Assembly: GCF_001938945.1 (NCBI RefSeq)
Contig: NZ_MKIO01000021.1
Location: forward strand, 248,001 to 312,000
Length of the DNA: 64,000 nucleotides
Source of the DNA: Xaviernesmea rhizosphaerae
GTDB lineage: Bacteria; Pseudomonadota; Alphaproteobacteria; Rhizobiales; Rhizobiaceae
Direction: 5' to 3'
How positions within the stretch are numbered: position 1 is the first letter of the stretch; every line of letters begins with the position of its first letter. The notes below the pieces were generated by a model. The model saw only the letters and a program-made list of their open reading frames with translations, was not told where the DNA came from and searched no databases. The position numbers and the translations under genes were made by a program. Positions 33,868-42,155 of the stretch are shown in pieces.

Positions 33868-34308
33868 ATGAGCAAACTGATCGTTGCGCAGCCCTATTAT
33901 GATGGCCGTATCCGCATGGTCGGCGACGAAGTCGAGATCGACAATGCGGATGATCGCAAAAGCCTGATCGCCCGGCAGATCGTGGCCATCGTGCAAGGCG
34001 GCACAGAAGGAGAAGCGCTGCGCACGGACGGGCCGACCGTGGCCGAGTATGTCGCGGCCGGCTATCGGGCGGCAAACTATCCGCCGAGCGGATACGCCTC
34101 GCGTAGCACGGCCGAAGAGATTGCCAAGGCAATCGAGGACGAAAAGGCTGCTGAAGAAAAGGCGGACACGGCCGCTGAAAACAAGATGGAGCCGGAAGCG
34201 GAGAATAAGGCCGAACCCGTCGCATCCGACACGGCCGAGCCGCAGGCCGAAAGCACGACGGCCGAGGAATCGGCGCCCGCTTCCAAGCGCACCCGCAAGG
34301 CCGACTGA
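33868..34308 (+). CDS. Phage head-region protein with acidic tail (146 aa)
   Basis: Start at ATG 33868 with GGGAGA seven bases upstream (ATG 33862 also possible). The first 60 residues are globular (KLIVAQPYYDGRIRMVGDEVEIDNADDRKSLIARQIVAIV), the last 60 low-complexity and acidic (EEIAKAIEDEKAAEEKADTAAENK) ending with SKRTRKAD. Similar small proteins lie between capsid and connector genes in many HK97-type phages (FI-like). Possible role in packaging or head completion. Confidence 0.65.
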   Translation: MSKLIVAQPYYDGRIRMVGDEVEIDNADDRKSLIARQIVAIVQGGTEGEALRTDGPTVAEYVAAGYRAANYPPSGYASRSTAEEIAKAIEDEKAAEEKADTAAENKMEPEAENKAEPVASDTAEPQAESTTAEESAPASKRTRKAD

Positions 34309-34310
34309 TC

Positions 34311-34850
34311 ATGGCTGTCCGTGTTCGCGTCATCGAGCCGCCAGCGCCGATTGTGACGCTTGAAGAAGTGAAAACATTTCTGAGGGTGTCGGACGACGAT
34401 GCGGACACGGTCATCACATCTCTCATTGTGGCGGCGCAGGCAGAGTTTGACGGTCCAACCGGGTGGCTTGGCAGATGCTTCGGCCTTCAGAAAATCGAAG
34501 CGATCACAGATCCTCTCTGTGCCGATCTTCGCCTTCCCTATGCTGATGTGACGTCGGTCATATCGGTTGAGCGCTATTCCGCCGGCCAATGGTCTGCCAT
34601 TCCTTCAGGCGAGTATCAGATCGAAGGGAATGTTCTTTCCGCGATCGACGGGACCCCATGGCCGGCCATGGACCGGGCGAGAATTGTATACACAGCTGGA
34701 ATGAATGCAGGAGATCCCCGTTTGCAGCAGTTGCGGACTGCGATCTTCTTCCACGTGAAAATCCACTTTGACGATGGGGACGGTAGCGATCGGCTGCGAA
34801 GGCTTATTTCCAATCTCGTTTCGACGCTGCGGGATTACGCATGTCCTTAA
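34311..34850 (+). CDS. Head-tail connector protein (HK97 gp6-like)
   Basis: 179 residues, ATG 34311. The gp6-like pattern is VTLEEVKTFLRVSDDDADTVITSLIVAAQAEFDGPTG at the N-terminus and RIVYTAGM plus LQQLRTAIFFHVKIHF at the C-terminus. This adaptor ring attaches below the portal. It overlaps the head-closure gene by 10 nt. Base composition is slightly AT-richer than the flanking genes. Confidence 0.88.
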   Translation: MAVRVRVIEPPAPIVTLEEVKTFLRVSDDDADTVITSLIVAAQAEFDGPTGWLGRCFGLQKIEAITDPLCADLRLPYADVTSVISVERYSAGQWSAIPSGEYQIEGNVLSAIDGTPWPAMDRARIVYTAGMNAGDPRLQQLRTAIFFHVKIHFDDGDGSDRLRRLISNLVSTLRDYACP

Positions 34851-35188
34851 ATTCTTCGCAGCTCGACCGCCGTATCACCATCCAGCGCGCAACCACAGCC
34901 GTTGATGGGTTCAACGAAGCGATCGAAGCCTGGAGCGACATTGCCACGATATGGGCCAAGCGCCGCGATGTGTCCGATAGTGCCAAGATCGAGTTTCTGG
35001 CCGCCGGTCAGATTGGGTCCTTTGCCGCCGCACGGTTCACCGTACGCTCCTCGACCCTCACGCGCACGATCACTCCGGTGGACCGGATGATACACGATGG
35101 CCGGGTTTGGGCGATCAACGGCGTGAAAGAGGCTGACGAAGGGCGACGCCGCTTTATCGAAATCACCGCGTCCAGGGATGCCGACTGA
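34841..35188 (+). CDS. Head closure / head-tail adaptor protein
   Basis: 115 residues. LDRRITIQRATTAVDGFNEAIEAWSDIATIWAKRRDVS and the strand-rich second half (RFTVRSSTLTRTITPVDRMIHDGRVWAINGVKE) match the SPP1 gp16/HK97 gp7 head-tail adaptor family (Phage_H_T_join). It seals the connector after packaging. Stop and next start overlap (TGATG). Confidence 0.88.
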   Translation: MSLNSSQLDRRITIQRATTAVDGFNEAIEAWSDIATIWAKRRDVSDSAKIEFLAAGQIGSFAAARFTVRSSTLTRTITPVDRMIHDGRVWAINGVKEADEGRRRFIEITASRDAD

Positions 35189-35640
35189 TGCCAACCATCA
35201 AAATCAAGATCGATGGCCTGCGAGAGCTCGACCAGGCGCTCGGCCAATTGCCCCGTTCGACGGCGAAATCCGTCCTGCGGCGGGTGCTGATCGAGGCCGG
35301 CGAGCCGGTCGCCCGCAAAGCGCGCGCCAATGCGCCGAAGCTGACCCTGCACCTGCAGGAAACAACCGACGTCGGCACGAAACTGACGAGGCGGCAGGCG
35401 GCCTTGCACAAGAAGGAAACGAAGGACGATCGCGCCTTTGCGGAGGTCTTTGTCGGCACCAGCGACCCGGCCGGTATGCAGGATGAGTTCGGCAATGAGC
35501 ATCAGGCGTCGCAGCCCTGGTTGCGGCCGGCCTGGGACAGCACGAAGCAGGCCACGCTTGAGCGCATTGCGAATTCGCTCTGGGGTGAGATCGAGAAGGC
35601 GGCCGGCAGGCTCGCCAGGCGCGCGGCACGGGGGCGGTGA
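35188..35640 (+). CDS. Tail completion protein (HK97 gp10 family)
   Basis: 150 residues. IDGLRELDQALGQLPRSTAKSVLRRVLIEAGEPVARKARANAPK is the gp10 family N-terminus, with the C-terminal QPWLRPAWDSTKQATLERI as expected. It joins tail to head. The stop overlaps the next ATG (TGATG). Confidence 0.9.
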   Translation: MPTIKIKIDGLRELDQALGQLPRSTAKSVLRRVLIEAGEPVARKARANAPKLTLHLQETTDVGTKLTRRQAALHKKETKDDRAFAEVFVGTSDPAGMQDEFGNEHQASQPWLRPAWDSTKQATLERIANSLWGEIEKAAGRLARRAARGR

Positions 35641-36029
35641 TGGAAGAGAGCTTGATGGCGCACCTGCTCGCTTCCACGGATCTCACCGCCATCGTCGGCC
35701 AGCGCATCCGCTATGGTCGCGCCAGCCAGACGGATGCGCGGCCCTTCGTCGTTCTGCAGGTAGTTTCAGGCAGCGAGACATACACCATGGCCGGGCCGTC
35801 CGGTTACCGCGTCAGCCGCCTGCAGGTTGACTGCTATGCGGAGAGTTACGCGACCGCCAAGCGTGCGGTGCGTGCGGTCAGGGCCGCCCTGTCTGACTTC
35901 AGGGAGGGCGGCATTCAAGGCGTCTTCATCGACAGCGAAAGAGACCTTCCAGCGGCCGACGCCGGCAACGTCTCGACGCTGTTTCGTTCATCCATCGACA
36001 TCAACGTCCATCACGGAGAGTCTTCATGA
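35640..36029 (+). CDS. Tail terminator-like protein (DUF3168)
   Basis: 129 residues, ATG 35640 (the GTG at 35637 is just upstream). ASTDLTAIVGQRIRYGRASQTDARPFVVLQVVSG and RLQVDCYAESYATAKRAVRAVRAAL fit DUF3168, whose members cap the tail tube like lambda gpU. It overlaps the tail-tube gene by 4 nt. Confidence 0.85.
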   Translation: MEESLMAHLLASTDLTAIVGQRIRYGRASQTDARPFVVLQVVSGSETYTMAGPSGYRVSRLQVDCYAESYATAKRAVRAVRAALSDFREGGIQGVFIDSERDLPAADAGNVSTLFRSSIDINVHHGESS

Positions 36030-36451
36030 CCGACGCGAAAATCGGCTATGGCACCAAATATGAAATCAAGGCTACAGCGGCTGCCGCGGTCTTTACCGAG
36101 GTGGCCGAGGTCACAAGCGTCACGCCGGGCGCCGCCTCGGCCGACCGGATCGAGGCGACCCATATGAAGAGCCCCGGACGGCGGCGGGAATATATCGCTG
36201 GGCTGATCGACAGCGGCGAGGCCGAATTCGAGATCAACTATATCCCCGGCAACGCCACCGACATCTTGCTGCGCACACTGATGTCCTCGGGGGATGTGAC
36301 CGATCACAAGATCACCTTTCCTAATGGTGTCACGGTCACGTTCAAGGCCTCGATCACTGGCTTTGAAAAATCCATCCCCGTCGATGACCGGATGACGGCG
36401 ACCATCACTGTTTCGGTCTCCGGCGATGAAACCTGGGGGACGGCGGCATAA
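36026..36451 (+). CDS. Major tail tube protein
   Basis: 141 residues, ATG 36026. Beta-rich protein: KIGYGTKYEIKATAAAAVFTEVAEVTSVTPGAASADRIEATHM, then GLIDSGEAEFEINYIPGNATDILL and the ending MTATITVSVSGDETW. This fits the lambda gpV-like tail tube family. The location between the terminator-like gene and the tail chaperones agrees. TAATG links it to the next gene. Confidence 0.88.
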   Translation: MTDAKIGYGTKYEIKATAAAAVFTEVAEVTSVTPGAASADRIEATHMKSPGRRREYIAGLIDSGEAEFEINYIPGNATDILLRTLMSSGDVTDHKITFPNGVTVTFKASITGFEKSIPVDDRMTATITVSVSGDETWGTAA

Positions 36452-36801
36452 TGGCGAACCGTGAAAAAGGAGAGGTGTCGTTTTCCTGCGAGGGAAAAAC
36501 ATACACCATGAAACTCGGGACCGGCGCCATGTGCGCGATCGAGGATGCGACCGGCAAGAGCATCGGCGAGGTCGGCAAGGCGCTCGGCAACCCGGAGACG
36601 GCCACGCTCACGATGGTGCGAATTGTCTTCTGGGCATCTTTGCAGGGCCACCATCCCGGCACCTCGCTGGCCGATTGCGACGAGCTAATCGACGAGATCG
36701 GCGTTTCGCGTGCTGGTGAGTTAATCGGGCAGGCCTTCCAGGCGGCGGCGGCTAGAAAGTCGCCCGACGCCCGCCCTCGGACGGCGACGGCAGCCCCCTA
36801 G
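36451..36801 (+). CDS. Tail assembly chaperone (GTA gp10-like), zero-frame product
   Basis: 116 residues ending at TAG 36799-36801. KGEVSFSCEGKTYTMKLGTGAMCAIEDATGKSIGEVGKAL matches the gene-transfer-agent/phage family placed before the tape measure (lambda gpG equivalent). The C-terminal 20 residues are Arg/Pro/Ala-rich. The stop is preceded by CCC in the context C-CCC-TAG, where a one-base back-slip enters the downstream frame. See the frameshift extension at 36756-37121. Confidence 0.85.
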   Translation: MANREKGEVSFSCEGKTYTMKLGTGAMCAIEDATGKSIGEVGKALGNPETATLTMVRIVFWASLQGHHPGTSLADCDELIDEIGVSRAGELIGQAFQAAAARKSPDARPRTATAAP

Positions 36802-37121
36802 ACTGGCCGTCGCTGATTTCGTCCTGGGTCGAGGCCAACCAGCCTTATGACCTGTTCTGGACTCTGACCTTCCGCGAGATCTCCATCATCCTGCAGGGGG
36901 TCGCCGACCGGCGCCGCGCCGAACAGGATGAGCGCATCGCGCTGGCCTGGCACATCGAGGCACTTTCCCGGCGATCTAAGCTTCCCCGCTTGGAAACGCT
37001 TCTGCAGAAGCCAAAGGCCAAGCAGAAGGAGGCGATGAGCGCGGACCAGATAGAGGCCTCCATGCGGGCATGGCTTGGCGGACGGAAGGCTAAAGCCGGC
37101 GCCAATCCCACGGCGGAATAA
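36756..37121 (+). CDS. Tail assembly chaperone frameshift extension (gpT-like)
   Basis: The -1 frame is open from just after TAG 36753-36755 to TAA 37119-37121 but has no ATG, GTG or TTG before its conserved-looking part, which begins near 36804: DWPSLISSWVEANQPYDLFWTLTFREI, then RIALAWHIEALSRRSKLPRLETLL. This resembles the small helical second chaperone (rcc01693/Phage_TAC type). The arrangement is that of lambda gpG/gpGT, where a rare -1 slip makes a fusion. The likely slip codon is CCC at 36796-36798 just before TAG. It overlaps the convergent nuclease gene by 32 nt. Confidence 0.78.
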   Translation, partial: KVARRPPSDGDGSPLDWPSLISSWVEANQPYDLFWTLTFREISIILQGVADRRRAEQDERIALAWHIEALSRRSKLPRLETLLQKPKAKQKEAMSADQIEASMRAWLGGRKAKAGANPTAE

Positions 37122-37557
37122 AAGGACCTTGCCAGACGCCAAGTTTGTCGGCCTTTGCGGCGGCTTGCTCTGCCGTAAAGGCGCCCTTCGAATAGCGCGG
37201 CCAGTCCAGGGCTTGTCCGTTGCGCACCATCCATGCCGAGACGCTTTTGCCATCGGCGCGAAAGCACTCTGCCAGAAGCCGCTTGTAGCGGTCTTTGCCG
37301 CTCGCCACGCAGCGGGTCGGACGCGATGCTGCCAAAAATTGTTCCAGGGCTTCGGCCGAAGCCTTGCCGCATCGATAGTCAGCGCCGTTTGTGGTTTTGC
37401 AGGTTTGGCGCGTTTCGGGGGCGTCAATTCCGCTGAAACGGATGCGCTGACCATGGATCTCGATCGTGTCGCCATCGATCACGGACGCGCGACCGCCGAT
37501 GTCCGCAGCTTGGCTAATACTAGAGGCCAGCAGCAAGCTGATTACCAGTAGCCTCAT
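37090..37557 (-). CDS. Secreted staphylococcal-nuclease-like protein
   Basis: 155 residues with a signal peptide (MRLLVISLLLASSISQA). The SNase fold follows: ASVIDGDTIEIHGQRIRFSGIDAPE, with catalytic-type Arg and Asp in IRFSGIDAPE, then ASGKDRYKRLLAECF and MVRNGQALDWPRYSKGAFTAEQ, ending with WQGPFIPPWDWR. Predicted to cleave DNA or RNA in the periplasm or outside with Ca2+. It sits antiparallel in the tail module, between the chaperones and the tape measure, coupled (ATGA) to the gene upstream at 37554. This looks like a moron: a separately expressed insert. Confidence 0.88.
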   Translation of the reverse strand: MRLLVISLLLASSISQAADIGGRASVIDGDTIEIHGQRIRFSGIDAPETRQTCKTTNGADYRCGKASAEALEQFLAASRPTRCVASGKDRYKRLLAECFRADGKSVSAWMVRNGQALDWPRYSKGAFTAEQAAAKADKLGVWQGPFIPPWDWRRL

Positions 37558-37856
37558 TTGCCTTGTCTTTCGGGCAATGTTGCTATTGCCGTAGCCCGGA
37601 GAAGACTATCGGGCGCGGTAACTAATATCGCGCACTGATCCTCATTTAACTTGGCGGCAAAATTCATAACGGCTTGATCGTGGCCGCCTAACCGCTTCTC
37701 AGCCGCGCGGATCTGTTCTTCGTGCCTTGTCCCTCTTGCTTCTTCGATAATGAAGGGCATGAGCCGATTGGCCGCTATGACGCATGCATTCGAAGGTGCT
37801 CCTGCTAGCACCGATGTGGGTAGCATTGCCCCGGCGATGAGAAATCTTCGTTTCAA
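37554..37856 (-). CDS. Secreted hypothetical protein, partner of the nuclease gene (100 aa)
   Basis: Starts at TTG 37856 with GGAG about ten bases upstream. A signal peptide (RRFLIAGAMLPTSVLAGA) precedes a small soluble domain with two Cys (NACVIAAN and EDQCAIL), perhaps disulfide-linked, and a helical middle (FIIEEARGTRHEEQIRAAEKRLGG). The stop overlaps the nuclease ATG, so the pair is co-translated. It may be an inhibitor, chaperone or partner of the nuclease; no family recognised. Confidence 0.72.
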   Translation of the reverse strand: MKRRFLIAGAMLPTSVLAGAPSNACVIAANRLMPFIIEEARGTRHEEQIRAAEKRLGGHDQAVMNFAAKLNEDQCAILVTAPDSLLRATAIATLPERQGK

Positions 37857-37882
37857 TATATAGTTCTCCGAAAGGCCGATTC

Positions 37883-40444
37883 ATGGCAGGCGCTGTAATC
37901 GGTGCGCTCCGTGTCAATCTTGGCATTGACAGCGCACAATTCCAAGAAGGCTTGAAGAATGCGCAGGCTGCGTTGGGCAACGCTGGCAAGTCCATGCAGC
38001 TGGTCGGCAAGAGCCTGTCGACCTATCTGACCGTGCCGCTGGCCGGGGCAGGCGCGGCGATTTTGAACACGGCCGGAAGCTTCGAAGCGTCGATGAACCG
38101 CGTGCAAGCGGCAACGAATGCGTCGACGGCCGAGTTCGACGCCATGAAAAAGATGGCGCTTGATCTGGGCGCCAACACCTCGAAGTCGGCGTCGGAATCG
38201 GCCGACATGATGGAGATGCTGGCCAAGAATGGGCTAACTGCGCAGCAGATCCTCGCCGGCGCGGCATCCGCATCCATCAAGCTTTCCGAGGCCACAGGCG
38301 GCGATTTGTCTACAGCCGCTGATGTTGCCACAAATGTCATGTCACAATTTAAAATTGGCGCCGAGGACCTCGGCGAGGTTGTCGATGGTATCACAAATGT
38401 GACGCTGACTTCCCAATTTGGTTTTAACGATTACAAGGATGCCATTGCACAAGCGGGCGGGATTGCCGGCGCCTTAGGCGTCAAGTTCCAAGATTTTAAT
38501 GCTGCGATTGCCGGAACATCGTCCGTGTTCAACAGCGGCGCGGATGCGGGTACTTCTTTCAAGACTTTTTTGACGACTCTCGTCCCGAAGAGCAAAGCTG
38601 CCCGGGAACAGATGGATGCGTTGGGTCTGAAGTTTTTCGACGCTGGCGGCAAAATGAAGTCGATCGCCGACATTGCGGAAAACCTCAAAACCAGCCTTTC
38701 TGGCCTAAGTGATGAAGCGAAGAACGACGCCGTCACGACGATCTTCGGTTCCGACGCCATGCGGACCGCGCTCGCGCTCGCGGATCAGGGCGCCGAAGGC
38801 ATCAACAAGCTAGCCGCATCGATCCAGCGTCAGGGGTCTGCGAACGAGCAGGCGCAGGCGCGGATGAAGGGCTTCAACGGCGAGCTGGAAAAGCTTGGCG
38901 GCTCACTGGAGACGCTGGCGAACAAGATCGCCGACGCCGGGCTTTTGCAATGGGCAACCCAGGTCGTCAGCAAGATGTCGGAGTTTGTGGACAGGCTGGG
39001 CCAGACGAACCCCGAACTGCTGAAGTGGGGGACGATCGTTGCCGCCTCGGCCGCTGCCATTGGTCCGCTGGTCATCGCGGTCGGCGCAGTCGCCGCCGGC
39101 ATCGCCGCCATCGGCGCGCCCATCGCCGTGACCGTCGCCGGCTTTGCCGCCCTGGCCGCCGGGGCTGCGGCGCTTTATGCCAACTGGGATCAGGTCAAAG
39201 CATCGTTTCCAACAACGGCGGCGGTGATCGAAAAGGCTATCGCCGTTATCGAAACCACGGCGACCGGTCTGATGACCCAGCTCGGACTTGTCGGGCAGTA
39301 TCTGGGGCAGTTCCTGACGGGCAACCTCACGGCGGCCGGTGAAACGGTGCGCCAGATCTTCGCCAATCTCGGCAGCATGTTCACGGATCTGGCGAACATC
39401 ATCTTTCCGGGTGCCGGCGACGCCATCAAGGCGAAGATCGCCGAAGTCGTCTCGTCGGTGACGAACTTCATTTCGTCGATGATGGCGACGTTTCAGGCAA
39501 TCCCTGGTCAGATGGCCGCCATTGCCGAGGAAATCGCTGCCTCATTTGCCGCTCTGCCAGGTCGCATGCTGGAGATCGGTGGCCAGATCGTCGACGGCCT
39601 TGTCAACGGCATCCAAGCCAAATGGGAGGCGGCGAAAGGGGCAATTACCGGCATTGCCGACAGCATCACGAACTCGGTCAAGGCCACCCTCGGCATTCAC
39701 TCGCCGTCGCGTGTCATGCACGAGATCGGTGAATTCATCATGCAGGGCCTCCAGAACGGCATGGCGGCGGGAACGCCGAATGCTGTTTCAGAGGCGGGCA
39801 AGGCGGCGCAAGCGGTTTCGGCGCAGCTTGCAACTGCGGGCGCGGCCGGCGGGGGCGCGGTTTCCGGTGTTGAGACCGCAACGGATGCCGCCGCGGACGG
39901 CCTCTCCAAGATGGAGAGCGTCGGACAGCAGATGGCGCAAACCCTGGGCAATGCCTTCACGGGCCTGATCAACGGATCGAAGAAGCTTAAGGATGTCGCG
40001 CTCGACGCCCTTTCAAGCATTGGGCGCTCGCTGTTGAATAGCGGCCTCCAGGCTCTGTTCGGTGGCGGTGGATCCGGTGCGGCGGGTGCAAGCAGTGCAG
40101 GAGGCGGGTTCGGCTCGATCATCGCGCAGGCGATCGGGTCACTGATCGGCTTTTCACAAGGTGGGTCGATCATGCCGGGCGGCGCGGCAAATGGGACGGG
40201 TATCGACAGCCAGACTGTCGCCTTTCGCAAAAAGCCTTCCGAGCGCGTCGATATCTACGAACCGGGCAAGATGAAATCCTCGTCCGCTCTGAGCGTGCGT
40301 GGGGGTGATATCATTATTCAGGGGGATGTGAGTGAGCGGAATTTGCAGGCGATCCGCGATGCCATCGCTGAAAACAATGAGCGGCTGCCTGATATGATCG
40401 CCGATCATGATCGCAATCCGCGCATGCGCAGGCGTTTTGTCTGA
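37883..40444 (+). CDS. Tail tape measure protein
   Basis: 853 residues. N-terminal LGIDSAQFQEGLKNAQAALGNAGKSMQLVGKSLSTYLTVPLAGAG and the TP901-type core (EASMNRVQAATNAS, then ALDLGANTSKSASESADMMEMLAKNGLTAQQILAG) are clear. The middle contains membrane-compatible stretches (WGTIVAASAAAIGPLVIAVGAVAAGIAA) and the end KATLGIHSPSRVMHEIGEFIMQGLQNGM is typical of tape measures. It sets tail length, roughly 120-130 nm by the usual 1.5 Angstrom per residue. ATG 37883; the stop overlaps the next gene (TGATG). Confidence 0.95.
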   Translation: MAGAVIGALRVNLGIDSAQFQEGLKNAQAALGNAGKSMQLVGKSLSTYLTVPLAGAGAAILNTAGSFEASMNRVQAATNASTAEFDAMKKMALDLGANTSKSASESADMMEMLAKNGLTAQQILAGAASASIKLSEATGGDLSTAADVATNVMSQFKIGAEDLGEVVDGITNVTLTSQFGFNDYKDAIAQAGGIAGALGVKFQDFNAAIAGTSSVFNSGADAGTSFKTFLTTLVPKSKAAREQMDALGLKFFDAGGKMKSIADIAENLKTSLSGLSDEAKNDAVTTIFGSDAMRTALALADQGAEGINKLAASIQRQGSANEQAQARMKGFNGELEKLGGSLETLANKIADAGLLQWATQVVSKMSEFVDRLGQTNPELLKWGTIVAASAAAIGPLVIAVGAVAAGIAAIGAPIAVTVAGFAALAAGAAALYANWDQVKASFPTTAAVIEKAIAVIETTATGLMTQLGLVGQYLGQFLTGNLTAAGETVRQIFANLGSMFTDLANIIFPGAGDAIKAKIAEVVSSVTNFISSMMATFQAIPGQMAAIAEEIAASFAALPGRMLEIGGQIVDGLVNGIQAKWEAAKGAITGIADSITNSVKATLGIHSPSRVMHEIGEFIMQGLQNGMAAGTPNAVSEAGKAAQAVSAQLATAGAAGGGAVSGVETATDAAADGLSKMESVGQQMAQTLGNAFTGLINGSKKLKDVALDALSSIGRSLLNSGLQALFGGGGSGAAGASSAGGGFGSIIAQAIGSLIGFSQGGSIMPGGAANGTGIDSQTVAFRKKPSERVDIYEPGKMKSSSALSVRGGDIIIQGDVSERNLQAIRDAIAENNERLPDMIADHDRNPRMRRRFV

Positions 40445-41097
40445 TGAGCGTCGTCTATCCTTATCCGGTCGAGGCGCTGTCCGATCAACTGCGAATCGAA
40501 AGCATCCTCTGGGATATCCAGCGCAATGACGAGATCTCCGGCGACGGCGAAGGCTCGGTCTGGCAGGCCGAGCTGGCGCCGCCGCTCTGGGTCGGCACCA
40601 TCAGCCTTGTCCCTATGGACAGCGGCGAGGCGCGACGCATCGCCGCCCGGCTACGCAAGCTGCACGGCATGCAGGAGGCCCTGTTCTTTGTCGACCCTTC
40701 GACGGAATATCCGCAGGCCGACCCGGAGGGCCTCATTCTCGGGAATGCCACGATCAACATTGCGTCTGTCTCGTCCGATCGCGACGCCATGAGCTTTTCC
40801 GGGTTCCCCGCCGGTTACAGGCTGACGGAAGGGGACAAGCTGCAAATCTCCTATGGCTCCGACCCCGTGCGCTTCGCGTTCCTTGAGATCTCCGAGGCCG
40901 GCGCGGCGAATGGCGTCGGCACCACGCCGCAGCTCGGCGTCTTTCCGCATGTCCCGGTGGGCGTGGGCGCTGGCCTCTCGGCACGGTTCGCAAAGCCTGC
41001 CTGCCGCTGCGTTGTCATGACCGGCTCGCATAACCCTGGCACGGCACGCAAGGTCGTAACCGAGGGCGCCGGCTTCAAGCTCATCGAAAAGAGGTGA
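40444..41097 (+). CDS. Tail protein after tape measure (distal-tail position, 217 aa)
   Basis: Beta-rich protein: ALSDQLRIESILWDIQRNDEISGDGEGSVWQAELAPPLWVGTISLVPMDSGEARRIAARLRKLHGMQEALFFVDPS. The position right after the tape measure corresponds to the distal tail protein in lambda/HK97-like phages. No exact family is recognised. It overlaps the tape measure stop and is 3 nt from the next gene. Confidence 0.75.
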   Translation: MSVVYPYPVEALSDQLRIESILWDIQRNDEISGDGEGSVWQAELAPPLWVGTISLVPMDSGEARRIAARLRKLHGMQEALFFVDPSTEYPQADPEGLILGNATINIASVSSDRDAMSFSGFPAGYRLTEGDKLQISYGSDPVRFAFLEISEAGAANGVGTTPQLGVFPHVPVGVGAGLSARFAKPACRCVVMTGSHNPGTARKVVTEGAGFKLIEKR

Positions 41098-41100
41098 GCG

Positions 41101-41730
41101 ATGCGCGACGTTGATCCCGACTTCTTCGCCGCGCTCAAGAATGCGCGGCGTGACGGCATCGTGCCGCGCCGGATCGTGACAATCACGGCCAAGACCTGGC
41201 CTGACGCCAACGGCAACACCGCGCCGGTGCAGCGCAGCTTTTGGACCGATGTCGACGATGTCGTCTTTGATATCGTCAGCGGCATCACCGGTCAGATGGA
41301 AGCTCGCACCTGTTACGGCAATGTCGATCTGAAAGTTTCGTCGATCAAGCGGGTGTCCGATCTCACCATTCAGGAGGTGACGATCTCGGCAAGCCAGATC
41401 GCGCCGCCGGTGCAAAGCCTGATCCGAGATCAGGACGTTCGGCTCGGCAAAGTCGAGATCTTCGATTGTCTTCTGAGCCCGAAGTCTCGTCGCCCGGTCT
41501 CACTGCCGGAACTGGTGTGGCTGGGCGAGATCTCGGGCACTCCGATTTCGACGCCTAGCAGAGGCGAGGCCGGATCAATCACGATCAAGACCGTGTCAGA
41601 CGCCATCATGATGCTGACCCGGAAGAACCCCGCCAAAAGCTCCTATCAGGAGCAGAAGAAGCGTGATGGGGATGAGTTCGGCAAATATTCCAATTCGGTC
41701 AAGGACTGGAAAATCAAATGGGGCATGTGA
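41101..41730 (+). CDS. Tail tip/hub protein (209 aa)
   Basis: MRDVDPDFFAALKNARRDGIVPRRIVTITAKTW at the start, then MEARTCYGNVDLKVSSIKRVSDLTIQEVTI and the ending YQEQKKRDGDEFGKYSNSVKDWKIKWG. The middle resembles DUF2163-type hub proteins, and the end with a TRKNPAKSSY motif is common in this tail position. It probably forms part of the baseplate hub. TGATG overlap with the next gene. Confidence 0.75.
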   Translation: MRDVDPDFFAALKNARRDGIVPRRIVTITAKTWPDANGNTAPVQRSFWTDVDDVVFDIVSGITGQMEARTCYGNVDLKVSSIKRVSDLTIQEVTISASQIAPPVQSLIRDQDVRLGKVEIFDCLLSPKSRRPVSLPELVWLGEISGTPISTPSRGEAGSITIKTVSDAIMMLTRKNPAKSSYQEQKKRDGDEFGKYSNSVKDWKIKWGM

Positions 41731-42149
41731 TGACGCGGCGCGCCGGCTGGATTGGCGCCTATGCCGACCTGATCGACGAGACGCGCTCCGAGCCTTTCGC
41801 CTGGGGGCGCAATGATTGTGCAGTGGGCCTCTGCGCACGCGTGGTCGAGGTGCTGACAGGCGTCAACCCGGCCAGCCGCTTTGCTGGCCAGTTCGACGAC
41901 GCGGCTTCAGCTTATCGCATCATGCGGGCCGAAGGTTTCGAGGATCTGGCTGATCTCGTCGCGTCCATCCTGCCGGAATATGACCATCCGTCCGAAGCGC
42001 AGATCGGCGATCTTGTCGCTGTGGCGAACGACACGCCTTTCCGCCACGCGCTCGGCGTCTGCAATGGCGAGCGCATTTTCGTGTTGACCGAAACCGGTCT
42101 CGGCACGCTGGACCGGCGCCAAGCCGTCAGGGCATTCAAGGTCGGCTGA
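41730..42149 (+). CDS. Tail tip peptidase-like protein (NlpC/P60-like, DUF6950 type)
   Basis: 139 residues, ATG 41730 overlapping the previous stop. The catalytic Cys is likely in FAWGRNDCAVGLCARV, a motif shared by NlpC/P60-like tail peptidases, and the His in FRHALGVCNGERIFVLTETGLGTL. The DUF6950 family has this pattern. In siphoviruses the tip-associated enzyme cuts peptidoglycan peptides during DNA injection. The gene precedes the J-like host-specificity protein, the usual order. Confidence 0.82.
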   Translation: MTRRAGWIGAYADLIDETRSEPFAWGRNDCAVGLCARVVEVLTGVNPASRFAGQFDDAASAYRIMRAEGFEDLADLVASILPEYDHPSEAQIGDLVAVANDTPFRHALGVCNGERIFVLTETGLGTLDRRQAVRAFKVG

Positions 42150-42155
42150 CCCTTC

